From: Acidobacteriota bacterium | Lineage (GTDB): Bacteria > Acidobacteriota > Terriglobia > Terriglobales > Acidobacteriaceae | Assembly: GCA_021793405.1 (NCBI GenBank) | Contig: JAJYSV010000008.1 | Location: forward strand, 1 to 64,000 | DNA: 64,000 nt | Direction: 5' to 3' | Part shown: positions 54,112-63,898 of the stretch, piece after piece | Layout: the number at the start of each line of letters is the position of its first letter | Position numbering within the stretch: position 1 is the stretch's first letter | Notes under the pieces: model-generated | Seen by the model: the letters and a program-made list of their open reading frames with translations, nothing else | What the model was told of the DNA's origin: nothing | Databases searched by the model: none | Program-made: the position numbers and the translations under genes

Positions 54112-54914
54112 TGACGGACGCCGACAATTCGCAAGCGATGATTTGGCGCCGCCGCGGACTTCGACAGGAGAGGCGACCCGTGGCGGGCGGGCTCGCTTTG
54201 CTGGGTTGTCTGCTGTGCTACGTCGTGGCTGCGGCGAACGCGCAGGTGCCTGCAGCCGGGCCGCAGCGCACTGTTGTTCTTGACCGCGTCGTGGCCGATC
54301 TGGACGGCCAGGCGATTCTAGCCAGCGACGTGGACGATGAGATGCGCTTTTCCGCGCTGCAACCGGAGTTTGAGCCAGCGGCCGATAACACCCCGCAGCG
54401 GGCGCTGGAACGGGTGATCGACCGCACCCTGATCGTTCAGCAGCGGGCGCTGCAGCCCGGCGTCGCGGAGATTTCGCAGAAAGATGTGGACCAGGCGGTT
54501 GCCGAACTGCGCAAGCAAATCCAGCTAACAGACCACGTAGATTGCGAGACGGATGCCGGATGGAAAGCATTCCTGGCAGCGCACGGATTTACGCCGGAAG
54601 AGATTGAGGACCGGATGCGGGAACGGCTGGCAATCCTGAAATTTGTCGACGTGCGTTTTGGGGTGGCAGCCCAGGTCTCAAATTCCGATGTCAGAAACTA
54701 CTACGATCAGGTGTTGGTACCAGAGTTGAAAAAGGACCATGCCGCGGTGCCGACCCTCGACTCCGTCGTTCCCCGGATACGCGAAATTCTTCGTCAACAA
54801 CAGGTCAGCAAGTCGATCGATTTGTGGCTAAAAAATCTGCGAGCTGAGGGACAGGTGCAAATTCTCGATCCCGCCTATGGAGAAGTCGGAGCGGACGGGG
54901 AAGGTAGCCAATGA
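54108..54914 (+). CDS. Periplasmic SurA-like chaperone without PPIase domain
   Basis: 268 residues with overlapping ATGs at both ends, firmly placing it between the Omp85 and TamB genes. A signal/anchor helix (ALLGCLLCYVVAAANA) precedes a SurA_N-like region: VVLDRVVADLDGQAILASDVDDEMR, ALERVIDRTLIVQQRAL, and ISQKDVDQAVAELRKQI in parts. The C-terminal helix (VPRIREILRQQQVSKSIDLWLKNLRAEGQVQIL) packs on the N-domain in SurA. No parvulin domain is present. It probably holds unfolded outer-membrane proteins or guides them to the Omp85 partner. A Cys in the signal region could alternatively make it a lipoprotein. Confidence 0.82.
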   Translation: MMTDADNSQAMIWRRRGLRQERRPVAGGLALLGCLLCYVVAAANAQVPAAGPQRTVVLDRVVADLDGQAILASDVDDEMRFSALQPEFEPAADNTPQRALERVIDRTLIVQQRALQPGVAEISQKDVDQAVAELRKQIQLTDHVDCETDAGWKAFLAAHGFTPEEIEDRMRERLAILKFVDVRFGVAAQVSNSDVRNYYDQVLVPELKKDHAAVPTLDSVVPRIREILRQQQVSKSIDLWLKNLRAEGQVQILDPAYGEVGADGEGSQ

Positions 54915-57900
54915 CAGAGGGCGCTTCTGCGAACCGGGAGAACGGAGCTGCGAAAACGCGCCGGTCGCGCTGGCGCATGGTTGCCTATGCGGTCGCAGCC
55001 ATGCTGGCATTGGTTGTCGCGCTGATAGGAGCGCTGGTCTGGTATGCCAACACGCCGCAGTTTGCAGCCCGCGTCCATCATGCGGTGGTCGATGTGCTAG
55101 AACGGACGACTGGCGGCCGGGTGGAGATGCGTTCCTTCCGGTGGAGTCTACGGCATTTCGCGATCGAAGTGAATGACCTGACGATCCATGGCAAAGAAGC
55201 TGCCGGCGAAGTCCCATATTTTCACGTCAGCCATCTCGTGCTCCATGCCAGCATCCTTACCCTACTGAGTCCGAAGATCAGTTTGACCAGTCTGACCGCA
55301 GAGAGCCCGACCATCCATCTGATCGTGTATCCAGATGGAACGACGAATCAACCGCAGCCCCGGGTGGCCAGCCAACAACCCTTGCCGCAGGCACTGCTCA
55401 GCATGGCGATCGATGATACTCGCGTCGAGAATGGGGTTTTCCTGCTCAACAATCGCAAGATCCCATTCAACCTGGCGGCTGGGCCGATCCAGTTGGCGAT
55501 GCGGTATGTGAGCGATCCAGCCGAGTACCAGGCGTCGCTGGATATAAGGAACATTACGTTTCGCTTGAAGAGCGATAGCGGGGCGCATTCGCGTCTGAAG
55601 GTTAGCCTGCGTCTGCGCCGGGATGAAGTCAAGATTGAGAATCTCGATCTCGAAACAGGGAACTCGCGCTTGATCGGAAGCGGTGAGTTGCAGAATTTTT
55701 CCTCCCCCAGCTGGCAGGCGAACATTCGTGGCTCGGTTGACGCCCGCCAGATCGGAGCGATGATGGGTGTGGATGCAATGCGCGCCGGGATAGCACAACT
55801 CTCCATCGACGCCCATGGAGCTGCGAATGGGACGTTTCAGGTATCGGGCCACGTCGTCATGCGCTCGGGAGCGTGGGTAGCTCCCTGGCTGACTCTTCGC
55901 AATGTCGATTTGCGAACCAACATCTATGTCGACAACGATACATGCTCTCTGACGGACTTTTCTTCCGTACTCGACGACCAGGGCAGAATCGCGGGAAGTA
56001 TGGTGTTGAAACATTGCGTGGGGCCGTCCGCGCCAGTGATCGCGCCAGGCACCAAGGGAAAGGCTCGACCTGCGGAATCCCTGCGGCAGCGGATGAGCCC
56101 GAGGGAACTGCTGGAGCACCTGCACCAGAAATTTGAGCCGAAGGCGGCGAAGGCTGTCGAGCAGGAGTATCAGCCGCTGCAGGCCGATATCGAAGCCCAG
56201 GTTTCCAACGTTACCCTGCCGTTAATTCTGGCTGCAACAGCTCCCCGCCGGGACTGGAATATTGGATTTACAACCGCTGCCTCCGGCAAAGTGACCGTCC
56301 ACTGGACGGGCGATGGAAATGGCCTGGATGTGCATGGCGACTTGATGCTGAGCGTACCGCAACACACCCTGGGTCTGGTACCAGTCAGCGGACCGGCACA
56401 CGCCGACTATCTTGGGGACCATCGCCATCTGGTGATTCAGGATGCGAATCTGCATACGCCAGCAACGCAGGTGCACGGCGCGGGCACGCTGGATTTGCTG
56501 GAGAAGGACCTGCACAGCTCGCTGCGGCTGGATGTCGTTGGAAGGGACCTGGGCGAGTTCGACCAACTGCTGACGATTACGGATCTGCGGGCCACGCCAG
56601 TTGGCGCCCCTCACGCCCTGCCATTGAAATTGCTGGGAAGCGCAAGCTTCCATGGAATCGTTCACGGCTCATTCTTCGCGTTGCAAGCGGTTGGGCATCT
56701 GGATTCCGGACCGTTTGAGATGGTGGTGGAACGGGCTCGGCAAGAGAATGCGGGGGACACGATGCACGAGCATCTTCTGACATGGGACCAATTTCACGGC
56801 GACATTTCCTATGCTCCGGCGCGACTCGTCGTGCGCAACGGGGAACTGGTTCGAGGCAACGCAGTGATTCATGCCGACCTGGATTTATCACCGGACCGCA
56901 CGGCGCCGGACACGTATACCTACAACAATCAAACCCAGGTAACGGCGACCATGCAGTCGACGAATGCATCCGTGGCCGACCTGCAGTCGGTATTCGGTAC
57001 CTCGTACCCCGTTGCTGGAACGCTGGAAGTCCATGCGCATGTGGCTGGGACGTTGGATGATCTGGAAGGTTCCGGGCAGGTGGACCTCACTCACGGTGTC
57101 ATTGACGGGCAGGCCATTCCAAGCGCAATGGCGGTGCTGGCCGCCGAGGGCCATCGGCTGGAAGCGACTCATGTACGGATTGCGACTGCAGGAGGCATCG
57201 CAACCGGACATCTCTCGTATGACGACGCGAGCGGAAAGTTGCAAGGCGAACTGACAGGCGAGCATTTTGAACTGTCGCAGATCGCGCTGCTGGAAAACTC
57301 GCGCCTGAAGCCCGACGGCACGATGGGTTTTCATTTTCAGGGAGGCGGAACTTTGGCCGCTCCGGTGGCGACCGGCGCCATGCAAGTTGAGAACTTGACT
57401 CTGAATGGCCGGCCGATGGGCCGCGCGCAAGCCGAGACCCACTACCAGGGCGGAATACTCTACATGACATCGCGCGCGGAGGTATTGCGAGCGCGCCTGG
57501 ATATGAGTGGACAGGTTCAACTGGGCGGGAAGTATCCCGCCCAGATGGAGCTGACATTTGCAGATTTCAATATCGATCCGCTGCTGCGCAGCTTGACGAC
57601 TTCCGGGATCAGCGCCCAATCCTCGCTGCAGGGAAAGATTACGATGTCCGGGCCACTGGCTGAGCCATCCGCGATCCAAGCGGATGCGGATATGAACACT
57701 TTCAGCGTAACTATCGGCAACCTTCCCATCCATTCCGAGGGGCCAATCGAAGCCTCGTTGCGGGATGGAAAATTGCAGCTGAAGCAGGTACATCTCCAAG
57801 GCGCGGATATGGATCTGACCGCGGGCGGGACGATCGACCTGCTGCGCGGCTATGCGCTTCGTCTGCATTCCGAAGGTACGGTGAATGCAAGACTGGCCTC

Positions 57901-59128
57901 CGTCACGAACAAGGCGCTGCAGTCTACGGGCCAGGTCAGCTTTGTAGTGAATGTGCGCGGCACGGTTCACCAGCCGAACATGCAGGGGCGCGCTCAATTC
58001 AGCAACATTAACATGCACCTGCAGAACATCACCAATGGTCTGACGGACATGAACGGAACGATGGTGTTCGATCAGAACCGGCTGGTGGTGCAGCAGTTGA
58101 AGGGATCCTCGGGCGGCGGGGAGCTGGATGTCAAAGGCTTCATCGGCTATCAGAACGGCATATTTACCGATTTGACAGTTACCAGCCAGGGAGTGCGGAT
58201 TCGATATCCAAAAGGAATTTCCAGTTCAGTAGACGCCAAGCTGCGCGTATTGGGGAACGTGGACGATCTGTTGGTCAGCGGCAACGTGCAGCTGATGCGT
58301 TTTGGAGTCGACAGCAACATCGACCTGACCTCGCTGGCCGTGGGTGGCGGCGGAGTTTCAACTCCGATCGATCCATCGTCGCCGCTGAATCGGGTGCATC
58401 TTGATATTCACGTCACATCTGCCCCGCAACTGGGATTCCAGAACTCGTTTGCATCGCTCGCCGGCGATGTGAACCTGCGCATCCGCGGCACCGTCGAAAA
58501 CCCCTCCGTTCTGGGACGGATTGATATCACCGAAGGATCCGCTTCATTCGCGGGGACAAAATACCAGTTGCAACAGGGCGACATTATTTTTGCCAATCCT
58601 GTGACTATTGCTCCGGAGATCGACCTGGAAGCCACTGCGCAGGTACAGAATTACGACATCATCATCACCTTGCACGGACCGCCCAGCAAGCTGGAGATTT
58701 CCTATCGTTCCGAGCCGCCTCTGACGCAGGCCGACGTGTTGGCCCTGCTGGCGCTGGGCCGCACCAATGAGCAGGCGGCGATGTATGGCGAGCAGCAGCA
58801 GGCGGGCGCCAATCTGACCACTGAAGCTTTGCTGGGAGGGGCACTGAATGCGGCGGTCAGCAGCCGCGTGCAGAAATTGTTTGGGGTGGGCAGCGTGCGT
58901 GTGGATCCCAACTTCGTCGGCACACTGGGCGAGTCGACCGCGCGCATCACGGTGGAACAGCAAGTGGGACGAAACTTGATCCTGACTTTTGCCACGAATG
59001 TGAACACCACGGCGCAGCAGTTGATTCAGGGCCAATTGAATCTGACCCGCAACGTGTCTATCATCGCGGTGCGCGACGAAGCGAATGTTTTCAGCATGTA
59101 TCTGCAGATTCGCGGACGGCATCAGTAA
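54911..59128 (+). CDS. tamB: TamB-like translocation and assembly module protein
   Basis: 1,405 residues. A single N-terminal helix (MVAYAVAAMLALVVALIGALVWY) anchors it in the inner membrane, followed by an AsmA-like first segment (RSFRWSLRHFAIEVNDLTI). The long middle is repetitive beta strand with G-x-L-x-L-x-x-G periodicity, expected to form a hydrophobic groove spanning the periplasm. The C-terminal TamB/DUF490 domain is recognisable: GSASFAGTKYQLQQGDIIFANP, PPLTQADVLALLALGR and LNLTRNVSIIAVRDE. In E. coli, TamB works with the Omp85 protein TamA and in phospholipid transport; here the direct neighbour is the seven-POTRA Omp85. Confidence 0.92.
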   Translation: MTEGASANRENGAAKTRRSRWRMVAYAVAAMLALVVALIGALVWYANTPQFAARVHHAVVDVLERTTGGRVEMRSFRWSLRHFAIEVNDLTIHGKEAAGEVPYFHVSHLVLHASILTLLSPKISLTSLTAESPTIHLIVYPDGTTNQPQPRVASQQPLPQALLSMAIDDTRVENGVFLLNNRKIPFNLAAGPIQLAMRYVSDPAEYQASLDIRNITFRLKSDSGAHSRLKVSLRLRRDEVKIENLDLETGNSRLIGSGELQNFSSPSWQANIRGSVDARQIGAMMGVDAMRAGIAQLSIDAHGAANGTFQVSGHVVMRSGAWVAPWLTLRNVDLRTNIYVDNDTCSLTDFSSVLDDQGRIAGSMVLKHCVGPSAPVIAPGTKGKARPAESLRQRMSPRELLEHLHQKFEPKAAKAVEQEYQPLQADIEAQVSNVTLPLILAATAPRRDWNIGFTTAASGKVTVHWTGDGNGLDVHGDLMLSVPQHTLGLVPVSGPAHADYLGDHRHLVIQDANLHTPATQVHGAGTLDLLEKDLHSSLRLDVVGRDLGEFDQLLTITDLRATPVGAPHALPLKLLGSASFHGIVHGSFFALQAVGHLDSGPFEMVVERARQENAGDTMHEHLLTWDQFHGDISYAPARLVVRNGELVRGNAVIHADLDLSPDRTAPDTYTYNNQTQVTATMQSTNASVADLQSVFGTSYPVAGTLEVHAHVAGTLDDLEGSGQVDLTHGVIDGQAIPSAMAVLAAEGHRLEATHVRIATAGGIATGHLSYDDASGKLQGELTGEHFELSQIALLENSRLKPDGTMGFHFQGGGTLAAPVATGAMQVENLTLNGRPMGRAQAETHYQGGILYMTSRAEVLRARLDMSGQVQLGGKYPAQMELTFADFNIDPLLRSLTTSGISAQSSLQGKITMSGPLAEPSAIQADADMNTFSVTIGNLPIHSEGPIEASLRDGKLQLKQVHLQGADMDLTAGGTIDLLRGYALRLHSEGTVNARLASVTNKALQSTGQVSFVVNVRGTVHQPNMQGRAQFSNINMHLQNITNGLTDMNGTMVFDQNRLVVQQLKGSSGGGELDVKGFIGYQNGIFTDLTVTSQGVRIRYPKGISSSVDAKLRVLGNVDDLLVSGNVQLMRFGVDSNIDLTSLAVGGGGVSTPIDPSSPLNRVHLDIHVTSAPQLGFQNSFASLAGDVNLRIRGTVENPSVLGRIDITEGSASFAGTKYQLQQGDIIFANPVTIAPEIDLEATAQVQNYDIIITLHGPPSKLEISYRSEPPLTQADVLALLALGRTNEQAAMYGEQQQAGANLTTEALLGGALNAAVSSRVQKLFGVGSVRVDPNFVGTLGESTARITVEQQVGRNLILTFATNVNTTAQQLIQGQLNLTRNVSIIAVRDEANVFSMYLQIRGRHQ

Positions 59129-59341
59129 AAATCTTCTATTTGCTGGAACCAGGCCAAGCCCGGCTGACGGACGAAGCGGCCCATTTCCTATTTCCTGCGT
59201 CTATATGGAACAAGGGAGGAGTGCCGCAGGAATTGGGTGAGCCTCATTCTTCTCGGGGCGTAGACTATTCGACATCGAGGCATCAGGGGACCCGGAAGGC
59301 GCGTGGGCCGGCCGATAAGAGAAGCAAGGGGGACAAGACAG

Positions 59342-60145
59342 ATGCGGAATAAGACAGTGATATCCCGTGTGTTGATCGCGGCGTGTTGTATGGGCATGTT
59401 GGTGGGGGCGCCGGGTTTCGTTGGCTCTTCCGCCTATGTGCTGGCTGCCGATATGGGCAGTTCAGACGCGCAACTGGCGGCCAGAGTAAAGCGCGAGCTG
59501 AAAGGCAAGAATTTTCAGGACGTGACCGTGCTCGCCAACGGCGGTACCGTAACACTTTCTGGGCAGGTTCCTCTCTATGGGTATAAAGCGCAAGCGATTA
59601 AGAAAGCGAAAAAGATATCCGGCGTGAAAGACGTTCGGGACAACATAGCCGTCGGCGGCCCGAACCTTCCAGATAATGTTCTGCAGAGGAACTTGATGGA
59701 GCGAATCGAAGTCGATCGGGTCGGCTACGGCCAGGTCTTCGATGCGATTGGCGCCCATGTGCAGAATGGCGTGGTGACCTTGGTGGGTCACGCGGTGGGT
59801 CCGATAGCCCAACAGTCGGCCGTTGCGCTGACGGAATTTACGCCAGGCGTCAAAGACGTCATCAACCAGATTCGGGTCGATCCGCTTTCCCCTATGGACG
59901 ATGGAATCCGGATCATGACGTTCCGCGCAATTTATGGATATCCGGCCTTGCAACAGTACGCCATCGTTCCGTCCCGTCCGATTCGAATTTCCGTGCAAAA
60001 CGGGGATGTGACTTTATACGGTATGGTGGACAACGATATGGACAAGCAACTCGCGTACATGCGCGCGATGCAGGTACCCAATGTATTCCATGTCACCAAC
60101 GATCTGATCGTTGCCAATGAGAAGCCGGAAAAGGGCAGCAAGTAA
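59342..60145 (+). CDS. Secreted BON-domain protein
   Basis: 267 residues from ATG 59342, preceded by GGGGGA; an upstream in-frame ATG at 59303 lacks support. A signal peptide ends near VLAADM. Three BON-like repeats can be drawn: DAQLAARVKRELKGKNFQDVTVLANGGTVTLSGQV in parts, QVFDAIGAHVQNGVVTLVGHAV, and PIRISVQNGDVTLYGMVDN. The G-x-V-T-L-x-G strand recurs in each. BON domains bind phospholipid or stabilise the envelope (OsmY-like). It stands alone after the tamB operon with 213 bases between. Confidence 0.88.
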   Translation: MRNKTVISRVLIAACCMGMLVGAPGFVGSSAYVLAADMGSSDAQLAARVKRELKGKNFQDVTVLANGGTVTLSGQVPLYGYKAQAIKKAKKISGVKDVRDNIAVGGPNLPDNVLQRNLMERIEVDRVGYGQVFDAIGAHVQNGVVTLVGHAVGPIAQQSAVALTEFTPGVKDVINQIRVDPLSPMDDGIRIMTFRAIYGYPALQQYAIVPSRPIRISVQNGDVTLYGMVDNDMDKQLAYMRAMQVPNVFHVTNDLIVANEKPEKGSK

Positions 60146-60274
60146 CTTGTCGATTTGAGCGGACGTTCGGTTTCCGCGCGGCAGTAAGGTGCAAACCCAT
60201 ATTGCGATCGACCGCCGGATTTATTTGCGAGCGGCTTTTCTTCCTCGTGAAAACCGGCCATCCACGCAGACATC

Positions 60275-61831
60275 TTATTCGGCGTGGATTACGCCTCTGC
60301 GGCCTTTCGCCCTGCGCAGCAGGAAGACCACGGGCAGACAGCCAAAGGAGGCGAGCGCCAGGTAGCGGAAGTCGTCCACATACGACAGCAGCAACGCCTG
60401 CACGTTGAGAGAACTATAGATTCGGCCCAGAGCTCCGGCCCCCGCCATGGCCGTGCCGATCTTCGGCCCGAGATGGGTCGCTCCCTCGCTGAGTTGCTGC
60501 TGGTATACGCGGCCGCTTGGGGTCAGGTTCTGGATCAGGTTCGCCTGATGCAGTTGCGAGTGCCGGGCCAGCAGCGTATCTGTAATCGAAATGCCAATAC
60601 TACCGCCCACATTGCGCAGCAGGTTGTAAAGGCCAGTTGCGTTTCCCATCTCCTGATTGGTCAAGCCTGCGACCGTTGTCGTAGAAAGAGGAACAAAAAC
60701 CATACCCGAGCCGAAGCCGCTCAAAATAATGGCCCAGATGAATGACCAGGGCGAAATGGCCAGGTTGACTTCGCCGAACCATATTCCGCAAATGCCGAAG
60801 AGTAAAAATCCTCCGCCGATCAGCCATCGATTGTCAATTTTGGCCGTGAGAAGCCCGATGATCGGCATGGCGACGACGGCCCCCAGTCCACGCGGGCTCA
60901 CGGCAATCCCAGCATTCAATGCTGGGTACAGCATAACCTCCTGATAGAAAAGCGGGAGCAGAGTAATCAGACCGTAGATACATCCACCGAAGAGCGCGAT
61001 CAGAATGCAGCCAAGGGCGAAATTTCGATGGAGAAAGACGCGCAGATTCACCAGCGGCCTTTCTTTAACCAGCATGCGCCAGATAAATGCGATGAATGAG
61101 ATGATCAGAATCGCCGTCGCCCAGCGGATCCATTCGGCGCCAAACCAGTCGTCCTCCTGACCCTTGTCGAGAATGATTTGCAGGCATCCGAGCCAGGTGG
61201 CCAACAGGCCAAGGCCTATCCCGTCCAGGGGGCCGGGTTTCGCATCGCGGATGTAGTCCGGATCGCGAACGAAGCGCGAAATCATAATCAGTGCCAGAAT
61301 TCCGATTGGGATATTGATGTAAAACGTCCACCGCCAGGAATAGGCGTCGGTCAAATATCCGCCGAGAGTTGGGCCAAGAATGGGAGCAACGACGACGCCG
61401 AGGCCATAGACGGCCATGGCCTGGCCGCGCTTCTCCTCGGGAAAACTTTCGAGCATGATGGCCTGGGAGATGGGCTGGAGCGCGCCTCCGCCCGCGCCCT
61501 GCACGGCCCGAGCCAGCAGGATCATGGCGAGACTGGTAGAGGCGCCGCAGGCAAAAGAGCTGACAGTGAAGATCACGATGCAGGTCAGCAGGAAACGCTT
61601 TCGTCCGAAGCGCTGCGCACACCATCCGCTGACCGGAAGAACGATGGCATTCGCAACCAGATAACTGGTGAGCACCCAAGTCGCTTCATTGGTGCTGGCC
61701 GAGAGGCTTCCGGCGATGTACGGCAGCGCCACCGACGCAATGGAGGTGTCGAGCACCTCCATGAAGGTCGGCAGAACCACCGAGAGCGCGATCAGCCACG
61801 GATTGATCTGCGGTTCTTTGTTGACGGTCAA
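60275..61831 (-). CDS. DHA2-family MFS drug efflux transporter (EmrB/QacA-like)
   Basis: 518 residues with 14 helices. Motifs: LDTSIASVALPYIAGSLS (motif D1 in helix 1), GWCAQRFGRKR (motif A), GAGGGALQPISQAIMLESFP, and YGLGVVVAPILGPTLGGYLTD, the antiporter motif C. The protein should export toxic compounds with protons. EmrB normally pairs with an EmrA adaptor; none is adjacent, and the gene is flanked by an unrelated BON gene and a 380-base divergent region, so it may use an adaptor encoded elsewhere or work alone. Confidence 0.92.
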   Translation of the reverse strand: MTVNKEPQINPWLIALSVVLPTFMEVLDTSIASVALPYIAGSLSASTNEATWVLTSYLVANAIVLPVSGWCAQRFGRKRFLLTCIVIFTVSSFACGASTSLAMILLARAVQGAGGGALQPISQAIMLESFPEEKRGQAMAVYGLGVVVAPILGPTLGGYLTDAYSWRWTFYINIPIGILALIMISRFVRDPDYIRDAKPGPLDGIGLGLLATWLGCLQIILDKGQEDDWFGAEWIRWATAILIISFIAFIWRMLVKERPLVNLRVFLHRNFALGCILIALFGGCIYGLITLLPLFYQEVMLYPALNAGIAVSPRGLGAVVAMPIIGLLTAKIDNRWLIGGGFLLFGICGIWFGEVNLAISPWSFIWAIILSGFGSGMVFVPLSTTTVAGLTNQEMGNATGLYNLLRNVGGSIGISITDTLLARHSQLHQANLIQNLTPSGRVYQQQLSEGATHLGPKIGTAMAGAGALGRIYSSLNVQALLLSYVDDFRYLALASFGCLPVVFLLRRAKGRRGVIHAE

Positions 61832-62211
61832 ATTCGCTTTTTCCTTACGACCTTCGTGCTGCGTTTTTGATCTTCGACAGGAGTAATACGAACTCGGTCT
61901 TCATCCTCTACCGGATTGAAATTAGATGCAGTTCGGAATCGATTTGAGGCAGGAATCTTGCCGAGGGATCGATGAATCTCGCGGTTCGCTCAGTACTGCA
62001 TCCATCTTATGAATTGTACTGAGGGATTGCGACGAGGGATGCGGCTGGCAAACGTAGAGGGAAAGAATTACTCCGCTTCCGGATCGGAGGCACGCGAGCG
62101 GGTGTGCAGGCCCTACACTGGAGGACAGGAACTCCACACGGAACGGGGATGGCTTTGCTCGTCCGTGGCGGAGAGAAAAAGAACAGACATATTGGGGAGA
62201 AGATACGTTCG
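61832..62211. other. 380-base divergent intergenic region
   Basis: No gene is supported. It contains an inverted repeat (TCAGTAC at 61990-61996 and GTACTGA at 62016-62022) that could be an operator for the efflux gene or the prenyltransferase gene. A reading frame running from 62104 into the UbiA gene has no family similarity before 62212. Confidence 0.45.
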
Positions 62212-63072
62212 ATGAGCGGCAACCTCCGCACGACGCTGGAAATGATCAAGTGGGAGCATTCCATCTTTGCGTTGCCCTTCGCGCTGACGGGCGCGATGCT
62301 GGCTGCACGGGGGATTCCGCCTTGGCGCGTACTTTTCTGGATCGTCGTCTGTATGATCGCGGCGCGTTCGGCCGCCATGGCATTCAATCGATGGGCAGAT
62401 GCGGAGATCGACATGGTCAATCCTCGCACGGCTTCGCGCGCGATTCCGGCCGGGTTGCTGAGCCGTCAATTCACGATTGGCTTCACGATTGTGTCGGCGG
62501 CGATTTTCATCTTCGGTGCCAGCCGGCTGAATCGCCTGACGCTGGAGCTTGCTCCCGTTGCGTTACTGGTAATTTTTTTCTACTCCTACGCAAAAAGGTT
62601 TACGCACTGGTCGCACCTGGTACTGGGGTTGGCGCTTGGCATCGCTCCTTCGGCAGCGTGGATTGCGGTGCGTGGCTCGCTCGATCCGCGCATCGTGGTA
62701 TTGACTGGCGCAGTGTTGTTCTGGGTGGGCGGGTTCGATGTCCTATACGCATGTCAGGACTACGAGCATGACATCCAGAAGGGCTTGCACAGCATTCCCC
62801 AGGCCTTCGGGTTGAATGCCGCTTTTTGGATTGCGCGGATGATGCACCTAGTGATGCTCATGCTATTAGTGGGATTGATTGTCTTGTTTCATCTGAGCTG
62901 GATCACCTGGGTGGGCGTTATCGCCGTGGCGGCGATGTTGTTTTATGAGCACCATCTGGTGTCTCCACGCGACCTGAGCCGACTGAACGCTGCTTTCTTT
63001 ACGATGAATGGAATCATCTCCTTTGTTTTTTTTCTGGCGGTTGCGGCAGACCTGCTGCATCGTGTGTACTAA
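62212..63072 (+). CDS. UbiA-like prenyltransferase (menaquinone type)
   Basis: 286 residues from ATG 62212 (MSGNLRTTL). UbiA-superfamily motifs are intact: MAFNRWADAEIDMVNPRTASR supplies the first Asp-rich motif and the R-A-I-P-A-G segment; YACQDYEHDIQKGLHSIP supplies the second. About eight helices are present. The sequence is closest in style to the 4-hydroxybenzoate/MqnP-like subgroup, which prenylates an aromatic quinone precursor. In an acidobacterium this probably serves menaquinone made by the futalosine route, but this subtype call is inferred. A terminator follows its stop. Confidence 0.88.
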   Translation: MSGNLRTTLEMIKWEHSIFALPFALTGAMLAARGIPPWRVLFWIVVCMIAARSAAMAFNRWADAEIDMVNPRTASRAIPAGLLSRQFTIGFTIVSAAIFIFGASRLNRLTLELAPVALLVIFFYSYAKRFTHWSHLVLGLALGIAPSAAWIAVRGSLDPRIVVLTGAVLFWVGGFDVLYACQDYEHDIQKGLHSIPQAFGLNAAFWIARMMHLVMLMLLVGLIVLFHLSWITWVGVIAVAAMLFYEHHLVSPRDLSRLNAAFFTMNGIISFVFFLAVAADLLHRVY

Positions 63073-63098
63073 GCCTGTACGGCACAGTTTCTGGCTAA

Positions 63099-63133
63099 AA
63101 ATGCCCTCACAGAATTTCTCTCTGAGGGCATTT
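63099..63133. terminator. Bidirectional-type terminator hairpin
   Basis: An 11-bp perfect stem (AAATGCCCTCA / TGAGGGCATTT) with a 13-base loop lies 27 bases after the prenyltransferase stop. With A-rich and T-rich flanks it can terminate transcription from both the prenyltransferase gene and the converging CsbD gene. Confidence 0.75.
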
Positions 63134-63192
63134 CCTGGCGACATAGGGACCAAGATCGTGCGTCCACTCTAAATTTTTCGCAGGCCAAATCT

Positions 63193-63498
63193 CTACGCGG
63201 TGCGGTTCTTGACTTCATTCATGCGATGCTGTTCCTTGATGGCATCGATCTTATCGTTGACTCGGTTTTTGGTGTCTTCGACATTGCGCGAGATGTTCTC
63301 GCGCGTGGCGTTGGCATTTTGTTCGGCATTCTTATTTGCTGCGTCTTTCACGTTGCCCCAGGTTTCCTTGGCCGCACCCTTTACCTGGTCGGCTACGCCG
63401 CGATTGGCGAGATTCTCATTGCCAACCGCCTCGCCAACTTTCTGCTTCACTTTGCCGGCGACCTGATCGGTTTTTCCTTCAACTTGATCCTTATTCAT
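63193..63498 (-). CDS. CsbD-like stress-response protein
   Basis: 101 residues from ATG 63498, with AAGGAG nine bases upstream; the longer frame to 63594 has no similarity before this Met. MNKDQVEGKTDQVAGKVKQ and GNENLANRGVADQVKGAAKE match the CsbD signature. The remaining C-terminal half is a charged, lysine- and asparagine-rich helix. CsbD proteins are small, hydrophilic, induced by general stress in Bacillus and many proteobacteria; the mechanism is unknown. It is followed upstream on the same strand by a small membrane protein gene of another stress-type family. Confidence 0.88.
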   Translation of the reverse strand: MNKDQVEGKTDQVAGKVKQKVGEAVGNENLANRGVADQVKGAAKETWGNVKDAANKNAEQNANATRENISRNVEDTKNRVNDKIDAIKEQHRMNEVKNRTA

Positions 63499-63630
63499 GG
63501 GAGTGCTCCTTGTGCTAACTTCTTTGCTTCGCATATCGACCCCGCGTGGATTATGAGATCGGATTTGCGAAGCAGTTGAGATGGAACGTCCCACAGTACC
63601 GCGGAACGGTCCACCTGCTTGGTGGATGAA

Positions 63631-63783
63631 CTAAATTACGCTACGTCTTCCGCCGATGATTGCGAAGATAAGAACAACCAATGCAATCACCAGAAGAATA
63701 TGGATATACGCGCCGAGCACGTGGAAGCCGATGAATCCGAGCAGCCACAAGATCAGAAGAATTACAAAGATGGTCCACAACAT
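63631..63783 (-). CDS. lmo0937-family small membrane protein
   Basis: A 50-residue protein, with AAGGAG eight bases before the ATG at 63783. It begins MLWTIFVILLILWLLGF and has a second helix HILLVIALVVLIFAIIGG, ending in RRSVI. This matches the lmo0937/DUF5670 type of two-helix proteins that often sit beside CsbD and other general-stress genes. No biochemical function is known. About 130 bases separate it from the CsbD gene on the same strand, suggesting co-regulation. Confidence 0.88.
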   Translation of the reverse strand: MLWTIFVILLILWLLGFIGFHVLGAYIHILLVIALVVLIFAIIGGRRSVI

Positions 63784-63898
63784 TCGTTTGTCTCCTTACG
63801 ATCGAAGCCAAGTACCTGTGATAAGTTGCGCGTAAGACGGCAGAAGGTTGCCGCCGGCATTGAATTAATTTCTTGTTTACATGTTCTGAGGAGGTTGC

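Noticed and set aside
56888-58018. 376-codon open frame on the minus strand
   Set aside because: Antisense to tamB with no recognisable domain; the plus-strand protein is clearly real.
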